Of a DNA stretch of 11,452 nt, positions 1 to 8,307 are shown piece after piece. Origin of the DNA: Flavobacteriaceae bacterium. GTDB taxonomy: Bacteria > Bacteroidota > Bacteroidia > Flavobacteriales > Flavobacteriaceae. The DNA is taken from the NCBI GenBank assembly GCA_002702745.1, contig PABM01000032.1, forward strand, positions 1-11,452, given 5' to 3'. A program made the translations under genes and the position numbers. The notes under the pieces were generated by a model. That model saw only the letters and a list, made by a program, of their open reading frames with translations. It was not told the origin of the DNA and searched no databases. Position 1 is the first letter of the stretch. Every line of letters starts with the position of its first letter.

Positions 1-108
1 GTATTTATAAGTCTTATTGAGGTTTTAGTTGTTGCCATTCAGGCATACATATTTACAATGTTGTCTGCCTTGTATATAGGTAGTGCAATTGAAGAACACG
101 AACATTAA
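1..108 (+). CDS. atpB: ATP synthase F0 subunit a, C-terminal end (partial)
   Basis: The reading frame is open from the first base to a TAA at 106-108 and encodes the last 35 residues of a protein whose 5' part lies outside the window. The visible part reads as the final transmembrane helix of F0 subunit a: an LIEVLVVAIQAYIFTML stretch followed by an ALYIG motif and a short tail rich in Glu and His (EEHEH). Subunit a forms the half-channels that deliver protons to the c-ring. The Gln in 'AIQAY' matches the conserved Gln of this helix in the family. The identity is strengthened by atpE starting 18 bases downstream, the usual a-c order. The essential Arg of the preceding helix is off the window and cannot be checked. 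Confidence 0.95.
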   Translation, partial: VFISLIEVLVVAIQAYIFTMLSALYIGSAIEEHEH

Positions 109-114
109 TTTTAA

Positions 115-366
<252 letters not shown>

Positions 367-394
367 GCATAGAAATTATTATAATTAATTAATT

Positions 395-889
395 ATGGAC
401 TTAGTAACCCCAGACATTGGACTTATCTTTTGGACAACTGTTTCCTTTGCTATTCTATATTTCATCCTTGCAAAATTCGCATGGAAGCCAATTTTAGGGG
501 CAGTTAATGAAAGGGAAGAATCGATAAAAGATGCTCTTTCTGCTGCTGAAAAAGCGAAAGAAGAGATGGTAAATCTTAAAGCTGACAATGAAAAGATTTT
601 AAATGAAGCAAAACTTCAAAGAGAGTCTTTACTTAAGGAAGCCAGAGAGATAAAATCAAAGATTATTGCTGATGCTGAAAGTGAGGCAACAGAAAAAGCT
701 AATAAGCTTGTTGAGGCTGCAAAAACAGCAATAGAAAATGAAAAATCAGCTGCAATGAAAGAATTGCAAAATACAGTGGTAGATTTATCTCTTAACATCG
801 CTGAAAAACTCCTTTCGAAAGAGCTTGACAATAAAGAAAAACAACTAGAGAATATTCAAGATATTCTAGATAAAACCAAACTTAATTAA
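395..889 (+). CDS. atpF: ATP synthase F0 subunit b (peripheral stalk)
   Basis: The 164-residue protein has one N-terminal membrane helix (about residues 8-28, with the motif FAILYFILAKFAWKPI) followed by a long, highly charged Ala/Glu/Lys helix (about 38-150) with no Gly or Pro breaks. This is the dimeric right-handed coiled coil that holds the F1 head against rotation. The W30-K31-P32 turn and 'NEREESIKDAL' start of the stalk are typical of bacterial b subunits. A single AtpF-type gene is present, so a homodimer is expected rather than a b/b' pair. The gene starts at an ATG 28 bases after atpE. Its TAA overlaps the ATG of atpH by one base (TAATG), which suggests coupled translation. Confidence 0.96.
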   Translation: MDLVTPDIGLIFWTTVSFAILYFILAKFAWKPILGAVNEREESIKDALSAAEKAKEEMVNLKADNEKILNEAKLQRESLLKEAREIKSKIIADAESEATEKANKLVEAAKTAIENEKSAAMKELQNTVVDLSLNIAEKLLSKELDNKEKQLENIQDILDKTKLN

Positions 890-1419
890 TGCAGTCTAGA
901 GCCGCCATAAGATATGCAAAGGCAATGTATGACATTGCTAATGAGGAAAATTTTATAAACGAAGTTTATAAAGATATGAGCCTCATTAAAGATCTATATG
1001 GTGATTCATCAGATTTTAAAAGCTTATTGTCAAACTCTCAAATTAATTATCAGGATAAGAAAAAGGCAATTTTATCTCTATTAGAAAATAATAATACGAT
1101 AACTGAAAAGCTTATTGATTTATTAATTCACAACAAAAGAGTTCCGATTATTGGCGATATTGCAATTAGTTTTATACAGCTTTATAACAAGCACAATGAT
1201 ATTAAAGAGGCAACCGTAATATCCGCTTCACCTATTAATGAGGATTTAAAATCAATAATATTATCTAAGATTAATATATCTGACCCCAAGTCTATTAGTT
1301 TAACGAATATTATAGATTCAAGTATTATTGGTGGATTCATAATTAGGTTTGACGGAAAAGAGTATAATGCCAGTGTAAAACAAAACTTAAATAACTTAAA
1401 AAAAGAACTTACAAATTAA
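889..1419 (+). CDS. atpH: ATP synthase F1 subunit delta (OSCP-like)
   Basis: The product has 176 residues, the usual size of bacterial delta. It caps the F1 hexamer and joins it to the b-subunit stalk. The N-terminal helical domain begins with the family pattern '[10 protein letters not shown]' (residues 8-17). The C-terminal domain contains the signature Gly-Gly turn and strand '[15 protein letters not shown]' (146-160), followed by a Lys-rich terminal helix. Its ATG shares base 889 with the atpF stop codon, and atpA starts 5 bases after its TAA, so it sits firmly in the operon. Delta is the fastest-evolving F1 subunit, and outside the two motifs the sequence is little conserved. Confidence 0.93.
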   Translation: MQSRAAIRYAKAMYDIANEENFINEVYKDMSLIKDLYGDSSDFKSLLSNSQINYQDKKKAILSLLENNNTITEKLIDLLIHNKRVPIIGDIAISFIQLYNKHNDIKEATVISASPINEDLKSIILSKINISDPKSISLTNIIDSSIIGGFIIRFDGKEYNASVKQNLNNLKKELTN

Positions 1420-1424
1420 AGACT

Positions 1425-2999
1425 ATGGCCGAAGTAAATCCAGCTGAGATTTCAGCTATTTTAAAAAAACAACTAAAAGATTTTGATTCAACATCATCTC
1501 TGAATGAGATCGGAAGTGTTCTTACAGTTGGTGATGGAATCGCCAGAGCATATGGGTTATCAAATGCCCAGTATGGTGAATTAGTAGAATTTTCGAATGG
1601 TACACAAGGAATTGTTCTGAATTTAGAGGAGGACAATGTTGGTATCGTACTACTTGGATCTTCAACTGATATTAAAGAGGGAGATACTGTAAAAAGAATA
1701 TCTCGGATTGCTTCAGTTAAAGTTGGAGAAGGGATTGTTGGTAGAGTTGTTGATACATTAGGAAATCCAATCGACGGAAAAGGTGAATTAAAAGGAGAAC
1801 TTTATGAGATGCCTTTAGAAAGAAAAGCTCCAGGTGTAATTTTTAGACAACCAGTAAATGAGCCATTACAAACCGGAATTAAATCTGTTGACGCAATGAT
1901 TCCTATAGGTAGAGGTCAAAGAGAATTAGTTATTGGTGATAGACAAACTGGAAAAACAACCGTTTGTATTGATACTATTCTAAATCAAAAAGAATTTTAT
2001 GACGCAGGTGAGCCAGTATATTGTATTTATGTTGCAGTCGGACAGAAAGCTTCAACTGTTGCAGGTATTGCAAAAATATTAGAAGATAAAGGAGCATTAG
2101 CATATACAACTATTGTTGCAGCAAATGCATCAGATCCTGCTGCAATGCAGGTGTATGCACCATTTACGGGAGCATCAATTGGGGAGTACTTTAGAGACAC
2201 TGGAAGGCCTGCATTGATTATTTACGATGATCTCTCAAAACAAGCAGTGGCATATAGAGAAATATCTTTATTATTAAGAAGACCACCAGGTAGAGAAGCA
2301 TATCCTGGAGACGTATTCTATTTACACTCAAGGTTATTGGAAAGAGCAGCAAAAGTAATCAACGATGATGCTATCGCAAAAGAAATGAATGATCTTCCAG
2401 AATCCTTAAAGAAAATTGTAAAAGGAGGAGGCTCTTTAACCGCACTTCCGATAATTGAAACACAAGCTGGCGACGTATCAGCATATATTCCTACTAATGT
2501 AATTTCTATCACGGATGGCCAGATATTTTTAGAGTCTGATTTATTTAATTCAGGAGTTAGGCCTGCTATTAATGTTGGGATTTCTGTATCAAGAGTTGGA
2601 GGATCAGCACAAATTAAATCGATGAAAAAAGTCTCAGGAACTCTTAAATTAGATCAGGCTCAGTTCAGAGAACTTGAAGCATTTGCTAAATTTGGATCTG
2701 ATTTAGATGCTGCCACTTTAAATGTTATTGAAAAAGGTAAAAGAAATGTTGAGATATTAAAGCAAGCTCAAAATGACCCTTTTAAGGTTGAAGATCAGGT
2801 TGCAATTATTTATGCAGGCTCAAAGAATTTATTAAGAGATATTCCAGTTGATAGGGTTAAAGAATTTGAATCAGAATATATTAGGGTTTTGAATGATAAA
2901 CATTCAAAAATTTTATCTTCGATTAAACAAGGAAAATTAACAGACGAGGTAACTAGCACATTAGAAAAGGTGTGTGCTGATTTAGTTTCAAAGTTCTAA
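1425..2999 (+). CDS. atpA: ATP synthase F1 subunit alpha
   Basis: This 524-residue subunit forms the F1 hexamer with beta and carries the non-catalytic nucleotide sites. Visible in order are an N-terminal beta-barrel (about 25-95), the Walker A loop GDRQTGKT at 171-178, a Walker B-like strand '[17 protein letters not shown]' at 263-279, and the family signature '[17 protein letters not shown]' (380-396). R390 of that signature is the arginine finger that reaches the catalytic beta site. Compared with E. coli alpha there are a few extra residues around 315-335 ([15 protein letters not shown]), which I recall as normal for Bacteroidota alpha subunits; this accounts for part of the greater length. 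The ATG at 1425 lies 5 bases after atpH, and atpG follows 3 bases downstream. Confidence 0.98.
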   Translation: MAEVNPAEISAILKKQLKDFDSTSSLNEIGSVLTVGDGIARAYGLSNAQYGELVEFSNGTQGIVLNLEEDNVGIVLLGSSTDIKEGDTVKRISRIASVKVGEGIVGRVVDTLGNPIDGKGELKGELYEMPLERKAPGVIFRQPVNEPLQTGIKSVDAMIPIGRGQRELVIGDRQTGKTTVCIDTILNQKEFYDAGEPVYCIYVAVGQKASTVAGIAKILEDKGALAYTTIVAANASDPAAMQVYAPFTGASIGEYFRDTGRPALIIYDDLSKQAVAYREISLLLRRPPGREAYPGDVFYLHSRLLERAAKVINDDAIAKEMNDLPESLKKIVKGGGSLTALPIIETQAGDVSAYIPTNVISITDGQIFLESDLFNSGVRPAINVGISVSRVGGSAQIKSMKKVSGTLKLDQAQFRELEAFAKFGSDLDAATLNVIEKGKRNVEILKQAQNDPFKVEDQVAIIYAGSKNLLRDIPVDRVKEFESEYIRVLNDKHSKILSSIKQGKLTDEVTSTLEKVCADLVSKF

Positions 3000-3002
3000 T
3001 TT

Positions 3003-3857
3003 ATGGCTAATCTAAAAGAAATCAGAAATAGAATATCTTCTGTATCGTCAACGATGCAGATTACAAGTGCTATGAAAATGGTGTCTGCAGCAAAACTAAA
3101 GAAAGCTCAGGATGCTATTACTGCTATGCGACCCTATTCTGATAAACTTACTCAAATGTTGGTTAATTTATCATCTTCTGTTGATTTTGAAAATGTTTAT
3201 TTGAGTCCTAGGAAAGTGAAAAATAAATTAATTGTTTGCGTTACCTCAAACAGAGGCTTATGTGGTGCATTTAATTCTAACGTAATAAAGAAATGCACAG
3301 AGATTGCTAATTCTTCCGATGAAAGTGTATCGTTCCTATGTATAGGTAAAAAGGGAGCTGATATTTTATCAAAAAACTATAATGTCGTTCAGACTAATAA
3401 TGAGATATTCGATGATTTAACATTTGAAAATATTTCTGCAATCGCTGAAAAACTTATGAGCATGTTTCTTAATAAAGAGTTTGATAGTGTTCAAATTGTG
3501 TACAATAAGTTTAAAAATGCAGCTACTCAAATAGTAATCCAGGAGCAATATCTTCCAATCGAAAATAATGATTCTGAAAATGATCAAAAGGAATCTTCTG
3601 ATTATATTTTTGAACCTTCTCAGGTTGAAATTATCTCTGAATTAATTCCAAAATCTTTAAAAACTCAGTTATACAAATCTATTAGAGACTCGTATGCTTC
3701 GGAGCACGGGGCAAGAATGACAGCAATGCACAAGGCAACTGATAATGCCACAGAGCTTAGAGACCAACTTAAGCTTACTTACAACAAAGCTAGGCAAGCA
3801 GCTATCACAAACGAAATTCTTGAAATTGTTGGTGGTGCAGAGGCATTAAATGGATAG
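3003..3857 (+). CDS. atpG: ATP synthase F1 subunit gamma (central shaft)
   Basis: The 284-residue gamma subunit is the rotating shaft between the c-ring and the alpha/beta hexamer. Its N-terminal coiled-coil helix contains 'RISSVSSTMQITSAMKMVSA' (10-29), the Rossmann-like domain begins with 'TSNRGLCGAFN' (81-91), and the C-terminal helix carries the signature 'ARQAAITNEILEIVGGAEAL' (263-282). Between the domains is an acidic, low-complexity insert at about 187-206 (ENNDSENDQKESSD), probably a surface loop. Gamma ends this ATP synthase block: the next gene is unrelated, and atpD (beta) and atpC (epsilon) are not in the window. The start codon follows the atpA stop by 3 bases. Confidence 0.97.
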   Translation: MANLKEIRNRISSVSSTMQITSAMKMVSAAKLKKAQDAITAMRPYSDKLTQMLVNLSSSVDFENVYLSPRKVKNKLIVCVTSNRGLCGAFNSNVIKKCTEIANSSDESVSFLCIGKKGADILSKNYNVVQTNNEIFDDLTFENISAIAEKLMSMFLNKEFDSVQIVYNKFKNAATQIVIQEQYLPIENNDSENDQKESSDYIFEPSQVEIISELIPKSLKTQLYKSIRDSYASEHGARMTAMHKATDNATELRDQLKLTYNKARQAAITNEILEIVGGAEALNG

Positions 3858-3922
3858 TTAGTTACTCTCTTTTTGCATTCCAAGTATTATTCGATTATTT
3901 TTAGTGAATAAACTAATTAAGA

Positions 3923-5389
3923 TTGGGAAAATTTCTGCAATTATTTAAACAAACAATTACTTACGGAATAGCGACTGTTTTCCCTCGAATAATCAGTGTT
4001 ATTCTTGTCAGAGTTCATACTGATAAAAGCGTAATAAGTGAGGTTTCAGAGTTTGGTACACTTTCACTAATTTTTTCTTATATAATCCTTTTTAATGTTA
4101 TCCTTTCCTATGGTTTAGAAACATCTTTTTTTAGATTTTATAACAAAGAAAAAAACAAAAAGGACGTTTTGAATACAGCTGCAGTTTCAATACTTGTTTC
4201 TTCGTTTTTATTCGCATCTATATTTAGTATTTTTAAAATAAATATCTCCAATTTTACAGGTATTAGCACAGGTTATTTAAGCATAATTGTATGGATACTA
4301 GTTGTAGATGCACTGACTGTTATTCCATTTGCTTATTTGAGATTAAAAGGATCTGCGATTAAATATTCAGTCGTTAAAATAATTAATGTAATAATATATT
4401 TTTCATTAAATATTTTTCTGTTAATTTTCCTTAAAGACCTAATAAGCTCATATGAAATATTAGAAAGTATATATATTGAAAATTATGAGGTTGCTTATAT
4501 TTTCATTGCTAATTTAATAGCTAGTATTTCTTCTTTATTACTGTTACTACCTTTTTATTTTGAAATAAATTACAAAGCTAATATTGAATTACTAAAAAGA
4601 ATGCTAGCTTATGGTTTTCCAATTTTAATTTCAGGGCTGGCTTTTACTATTAATGAAACATTTGATAAAATTCTTTTAGATTTTCTTCTTCCCGCTTCTG
4701 TTGCTAAAACCCAGATAGGTATGTATGCTGCATGCTATAAACTAGCAATTTTTATGACACTATTTTCAACTGCATATAAATTAGCAATTGAACCTTTTTT
4801 CTTTAGCGAAGCAGATAAGAAAAATTCAGCTAACAGCTATGCTCTAATCCTTGAAACATTTATTATAATTGGGTCTTCTATATTGGTTTTAGTCGTTGTT
4901 TCATTAGATGTTTTAAAAGTAATTTTTATTGGCGACCCTGAGTATTGGCAGGCAATTTATATTGTTCCAATAATTCTGCTTGCTAATTTTTGCCTTGGGA
5001 TTTATCAAAACTTATCTGTTTGGTATAAGGTTACAGATAAAACTAAGTTTGCCGCATACATTTCATCATTAGGAGCAATTATTACTTTATTATTGAATAT
5101 AATTTTAATCCCAAAATTTAGCTACTTAGGCTCAGCAATAGCAACATTATTAGCATACTTAACAATGGCTTTGTTGTCATATTATTTTGGGAAAAAGTAT
5201 TATCCAATCCCTTATAATTTGGGAAAAATAATATTTTATTTGATGTTGTCAATTTCACTTTCTTCAATATCCTTTTACGGATTTAGAGATAACTTATTAG
5301 TAGGAATTTCATGTGTATTGATTATGAATCTAGTAATTTTATTAAAAGAAAAAACAAGAATAATAAACCTACTTAAATTAATTAGATGA
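3923..5389 (+). CDS. MATE/Wzx-like polysaccharide (lipid-linked saccharide) flippase
   Basis: This 488-residue integral membrane protein has about 14 predicted helices (near 11-31, 47-67, 88-108, 119-139, 149-170, 189-211, 228-248, 264-284, 308-330, 344-364, 376-397, 402-421, 434-452 and 456-474). That is the topology of the MOP superfamily (Polysacc_synt, Wzx). The N-terminus '[19 protein letters not shown]' and 'ETSFFRFY' (66-73) resemble the flavobacterial members that sit next to dut. Such proteins flip lipid-linked sugars across the inner membrane; the substrate cannot be told from sequence. The start is a TTG at 3923: an in-frame TAA lies at 3914-3916, and the protein then begins in the family register (MGxxxxLFKQT). 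It follows atpG after 65 bases and overlaps dut by four bases (ATGA). MurJ is a distant alternative. Confidence 0.85.
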   Translation: MGKFLQLFKQTITYGIATVFPRIISVILVRVHTDKSVISEVSEFGTLSLIFSYIILFNVILSYGLETSFFRFYNKEKNKKDVLNTAAVSILVSSFLFASIFSIFKINISNFTGISTGYLSIIVWILVVDALTVIPFAYLRLKGSAIKYSVVKIINVIIYFSLNIFLLIFLKDLISSYEILESIYIENYEVAYIFIANLIASISSLLLLLPFYFEINYKANIELLKRMLAYGFPILISGLAFTINETFDKILLDFLLPASVAKTQIGMYAACYKLAIFMTLFSTAYKLAIEPFFFSEADKKNSANSYALILETFIIIGSSILVLVVVSLDVLKVIFIGDPEYWQAIYIVPIILLANFCLGIYQNLSVWYKVTDKTKFAAYISSLGAIITLLLNIILIPKFSYLGSAIATLLAYLTMALLSYYFGKKYYPIPYNLGKIIFYLMLSISLSSISFYGFRDNLLVGISCVLIMNLVILLKEKTRIINLLKLIR

Positions 5390-5817
5390 TAGTTAAAATA
5401 ATAAATAAATCTAAAAACGAACTTCCCAAATATGAGACACTTTTCTCTGCAGGTATGGATTTGAGGGCTAATTTAGAGGAATCCATTGTACTTAAACCCT
5501 TCCAAAGATTAGTTGTAAAAACAGGATTATTTATATCCTTACAGCAAGGATACGAAGCTCAAATTAGGCCTAGAAGTGGTTTGGCATTAAAGAAAGGGGT
5601 TACTGTTCTTAATTCACCTGGAACAATTGATGCAGATTATCGTGGTGAAATTGGAGTAATTCTTATAAATTTATCTGATTCAGATTTTGAGATTAACACA
5701 GGAGATAGAATAGCGCAAATGATTATAGCTAAGCATGAAACAATTGAATGGGAGGCTGTAGATAAATTAGATGAATCTGTCAGGGGAGATAAAGGTTTTG
5801 GAAGCACAGGCGTTTAG
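5386..5817 (+). CDS. dut: dUTP diphosphatase (dUTPase)
   Basis: The enzyme hydrolyses dUTP to dUMP and pyrophosphate, keeping uracil out of DNA and feeding dTMP synthesis. At 143 residues it has the length of the homotrimeric all-beta family, and all five conserved motifs are present: 1, AGMDLRA (22-28); 2, RPRSGLA (61-67); 3, [11 protein letters not shown] (79-89), where D82 is the expected base that activates water and Y85 stacks on the sugar; 4, GDRIAQMII (107-115); 5, the C-terminal arm [10 protein letters not shown] (133-142), which closes over the triphosphate. Its ATG lies inside the flippase stop region (ATGA), implying translational coupling. The lipoprotein gene starts 9 bases later. 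Confidence 0.97.
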   Translation: MIVKIINKSKNELPKYETLFSAGMDLRANLEESIVLKPFQRLVVKTGLFISLQQGYEAQIRPRSGLALKKGVTVLNSPGTIDADYRGEIGVILINLSDSDFEINTGDRIAQMIIAKHETIEWEAVDKLDESVRGDKGFGSTGV

Positions 5818-5826
5818 AATTTAAGT

Positions 5827-6585
5827 ATGAAAAAAATTATTATTTTATTGTCAATTTTTTCTTTAAGTTCATGTTCATTGCTGAATAATGCTTCAACAAA
5901 TACTGACCAAGACAATAGAAAGTACTCCGCCCAAAAATCGATAAGAAGTACAAATAAGAAAGCAAACAGTATTGAATATATTCAAGCTAAAGCTAAAGTT
6001 TCTTTTAGAGATAATAAAAAGATGAAATCTAATACAGTCACTTTTAGAATTTCATCAGGTGAAAAATTGTGGATTAATGCTGCACTCGGAGCTGCAAGAA
6101 TTTTAATTGATAATGATTCTATAAAGTACTATAATAAAATAGAAAAAAACTTTTTTGCTACTGATTTTAGTTATGTGAATGATAAGATTGGAATAAAGGC
6201 AAATTTTGAAATTCTGCAAAATTTACTTTTGGGTATACTAATCGAAAAATTCTCTCCATCTTCATTATTTCAAAAATCAAAGGATAGCTATATTTTTAAA
6301 GAAAATCAATTTATTTTAAATTCAAAAGATGTAGAATCAACAGTGACAATAAGCCCTTATAACTTTACTATAATTAAGCAAACTTTCTCTACAGATGAAA
6401 ACTTATTTGAGGTAGTATATGATGAATATATTAAAGTTGAAAATCAAAATTTTCCTACAAAAATCCGGTTTATAAATAACGGCCTTGAGAACTTTAATGT
6501 TGAAATAAAATCAATATCATCATTGGATAAAATTAATGTTCCATTTAGAGTTCCAAAAAACTATAAGAGAATAGATTTAAAATGA
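5827..6585 (+). CDS. DUF4292 family lipoprotein, LolB/LolA-like
   Basis: The 252-residue protein starts with a lipoprotein signal: two Lys, a short hydrophobic core and the lipobox L13-S14-S15-C16, so it should be acylated on C16. No acidic surface-export signal follows the Cys (SLLNNASTN), so a periplasm-facing anchor is more likely than cell-surface display. The body contains blocks of the Bacteroidota DUF4292 family: 'VTFRISSGEKLWINAALG' (71-88), 'RILIDNDSIKYYNK' (91-104) and 'FEILQNLLLG' (127-136). These resemble the open beta-barrel of LolA/LolB and LppX-type lipid carriers. A role in lipoprotein or lipid transfer at the outer membrane is inference from the fold only. It overlaps the envC-like gene by four bases (ATGA) and is probably co-expressed with it. 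Confidence 0.8.
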   Translation: MKKIIILLSIFSLSSCSLLNNASTNTDQDNRKYSAQKSIRSTNKKANSIEYIQAKAKVSFRDNKKMKSNTVTFRISSGEKLWINAALGAARILIDNDSIKYYNKIEKNFFATDFSYVNDKIGIKANFEILQNLLLGILIEKFSPSSLFQKSKDSYIFKENQFILNSKDVESTVTISPYNFTIIKQTFSTDENLFEVVYDEYIKVENQNFPTKIRFINNGLENFNVEIKSISSLDKINVPFRVPKNYKRIDLK

Positions 6586-7772
6586 ATTTATCAAGAATAA
6601 TTTTATTAGTAATTGTATTGATATCTTCAAGTATAAGCTCGCAAAATAAGCAGGATTTAGAAAATCAAAAAAAACAAATTCAGTACGACATTAAAAAAAT
6701 TGAACTAAAACTAGCAACAAATTCTAAACAAAAAAAACAAATTGTTTCTAACGCTGAGGATATAAATTATAAGATAAAACTACAGCAAAACTTAATAAAT
6801 AATATAAATAGCCAATTAAATTTAATATTGAGAGAAATTGATAGAAATGAAAACCGCTTATCTGATTTAAAAGAACGAGAACTTACTTTAAAAGAAGAAC
6901 TTTCTAAAATGCTTCTGTCAGCGTATAAGAAAAAATCAAATTTAAATAAATTAATGTTTATTTTTTCATCTACGTCCTTTCAGCAAGCATATAAAAGAAT
7001 TCAATATTTTAAACAGTATGCAAATTTTCAAAATAAAACTTTATCAAAAATTAAGATCAATTCTAATGAAATAAAAAATGTTATCATTGTACTTGATTCA
7101 CAAAAAACAAATAAGAAGTTATTAATCGATGAAAATGAAGAAATAAATAGAGATTTAAGTATGGAATATACAGGCTTAAATAATTTAATCGCAGAGGTTA
7201 ATAAAAACCAAAAAAGATATTCATCAGAAATCAAACAAAAGCAGAAATTAACGAGGGAAATAGATAAAAAAATTCAAAGATTGATTAAAGAGGCTTTGGC
7301 TAAAGCCAAAAAAAAGAATGGAAGATTTGAATTAACCGAAGAGGCTAAATTAATTTCAAAAAATTTTAACTCTAATAAAGGAAAACTTCCATCTCCAGTA
7401 ATTAGAGGCAATGTAGTTTTAGGGTTTGGAAAACAACCTCATCCAATCGTAAAAACTACTACCATTCAAAGTAACGGAGTTAGAATACGAACATCAAGTG
7501 ATATTGAGGCAAGAACTATTTTTAACGGAGAGGTTTATTCGATTATTAAATCTAAAAACAATACACATACAATTTTAATACAACATGGTAACTTCTTTAC
7601 TGTCTACAAAAATCTTTCAAATATTTATGTGAAAAAAGGGGATAAACTTAAGACTAAGGACTCTATAGGTAGAATTGCAACGGACCCATTAAATGGACAA
7701 ACTATTTTAAGTTTCAGTATTTTTAATAACGGGGTCCCGCAAAATCCGAGATTATGGATTTATAAAATGTAA
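6582..7772 (+). CDS. envC: EnvC-type murein hydrolase activator (degenerate M23/LytM)
   Basis: The 396-residue protein has an N-terminal signal peptide (about 1-20), two long Lys/Glu/Asn-rich coiled-coil stretches (about 22-115 and 155-250) separated by a hydrophobic segment 'LNKLMFIFSSTSFQQAYKRI' (121-140), and a C-terminal LytM/M23 fold (about 268-396). The zinc site is lost: by motif alignment the HxGxD ligands are S297 and R301, the HxH motif is I375/S377, and the Tyr-x-His motif is YKN with N344. A peptidase is therefore unlikely. E. coli EnvC is degenerate in the same way and activates cell-wall amidases at the septum through FtsEX, so that role is inferred here. The gene starts inside the stop of the DUF4292 gene and ends one base from the convergent thioesterase gene. 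Confidence 0.85.
   Translation: MNLSRIILLVIVLISSSISSQNKQDLENQKKQIQYDIKKIELKLATNSKQKKQIVSNAEDINYKIKLQQNLINNINSQLNLILREIDRNENRLSDLKERELTLKEELSKMLLSAYKKKSNLNKLMFIFSSTSFQQAYKRIQYFKQYANFQNKTLSKIKINSNEIKNVIIVLDSQKTNKKLLIDENEEINRDLSMEYTGLNNLIAEVNKNQKRYSSEIKQKQKLTREIDKKIQRLIKEALAKAKKKNGRFELTEEAKLISKNFNSNKGKLPSPVIRGNVVLGFGKQPHPIVKTTTIQSNGVRIRTSSDIEARTIFNGEVYSIIKSKNNTHTILIQHGNFFTVYKNLSNIYVKKGDKLKTKDSIGRIATDPLNGQTILSFSIFNNGVPQNPRLWIYKM
6666..6743 (+). repeat. Direct 15-base repeat with A8 tracts in envC
   Basis: The same 15 bases, a C, eight A, then CAAATT, occur at 6666-6680 and 6729-6743. They are offset by 63 bases, which is 21 codons or three coiled-coil heptads. Both encode Gln-Lys-Lys-Gln-Ile (residues 29-33 and 50-54). 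This may be a trace of internal duplication in the coiled coil, or convergent use of Lys codons in an A-rich gene. Confidence 0.6.
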
Positions 7773-7773
7773 T

Positions 7774-8307
7774 TTATGAAAAGATAGCTTTTAGCTCGGT
7801 TGCTTCATCTGCTTTCATTTTACCAGCCAGAACAAGGCTTAATTGTTTTCTTCTTAAAGCAGCATCATATCTTTTTTTCTCCTCTTCAGTTTCTGGATGA
7901 ATCTGATCAATCTTAGTTGGCCTTCCAGAACTATCAACTGCTACAAAAGTATATATAGCCTCATTAGCTTTAATTTTTTTACCACTATCATCATCAACCC
8001 AAACATCAATAAAAACTTCCATTGAAGTTGTAAAGGCTCTAGAAACTTTTGCTTCGATTGTAACAGTAGTTCCGATTGGTATAGCTTTCCCAAAAGACAC
8101 ATTATTAACGGACGATGTTACAACAATTTGTTCAGAATGACGTCTTGCAGAAATACTAGCAGCTCTATCCATTCTGGCTAATAGCTCTCCACCAAACAAA
8201 TTATTTAATGCATTTGTTTCACCTGGTAAAACGGAATCAGTAAGTATTGTGAGAGAATCTTTCGGTGTTTTAATATCTTCTATGTTTAGTTTTTTATCAA
8301 AAGCCAA
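7774..8307 (-). CDS. Acyl-CoA thioesterase, hotdog fold (YciA/BACH-like)
   Basis: The 177-residue protein has one hotdog domain (about 16-135). The helix motif 'TNALNNLFGGELLARMDRAA' (31-50) carries the GG turn and D47, aligned with the catalytic Asp of YciA. The following strands are 'VTSSVNNVSFGKAIPIG' and 'EAIYTFVAVDSSGRPTKI', typical of acyl-CoA hydrolases that release free fatty acids from CoA. A charged helical tail of about 40 residues (138-177) follows. The start is a TTG at 8307-8305: an in-frame TAA is only two codons upstream, and no ATG or GTG occurs before M46, which is inside the active-site motif. The start therefore overlaps the end of the SPOR gene by 22 bases, which implies coupling. 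Chain-length preference is unknown. Confidence 0.88.
   Translation of the reverse strand: MAFDKKLNIEDIKTPKDSLTILTDSVLPGETNALNNLFGGELLARMDRAASISARRHSEQIVVTSSVNNVSFGKAIPIGTTVTIEAKVSRAFTTSMEVFIDVWVDDDSGKKIKANEAIYTFVAVDSSGRPTKIDQIHPETEEEKKRYDAALRRKQLSLVLAGKMKADEATELKAIFS

Noticed and set aside
385..831. Minus-strand open frames opposite atpF (385-588 and 616-831)
   Set aside because: They mirror the Ala/Glu/Lys coiled-coil codons of atpF and give Ser/Phe-rich translations with no family resemblance.
1409..1636. Minus-strand open frame over the start of atpA
   Set aside because: It lies opposite a highly conserved gene and its translation has no recognisable domain.
2318..2512. Minus-strand open frame inside atpA
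   Set aside because: Shadow of the conserved alpha-subunit coding strand, with no own start context or homology.
3858..3922. Terminator or promoter between atpG and the flippase gene
   Set aside because: The best hairpin (TTATTC 3887-3892 with GAATAA 3906-3911) has only six A/T-rich pairs, a 13-base loop and no T-run, and no TAnnTTTG box is present. Neither call is supported.
3923..5389. Flippase gene as a horizontally acquired insert
   Set aside because: Its very high A/T content is explained by membrane-protein codons, it overlaps dut by four bases, and I recall this neighbour pair from other flavobacteria.
7028..7234. Minus-strand open frame inside envC
   Set aside because: Opposite the coiled-coil coding region; the hydrophobic translation is the expected antisense of Lys/Asn/Glu codons.
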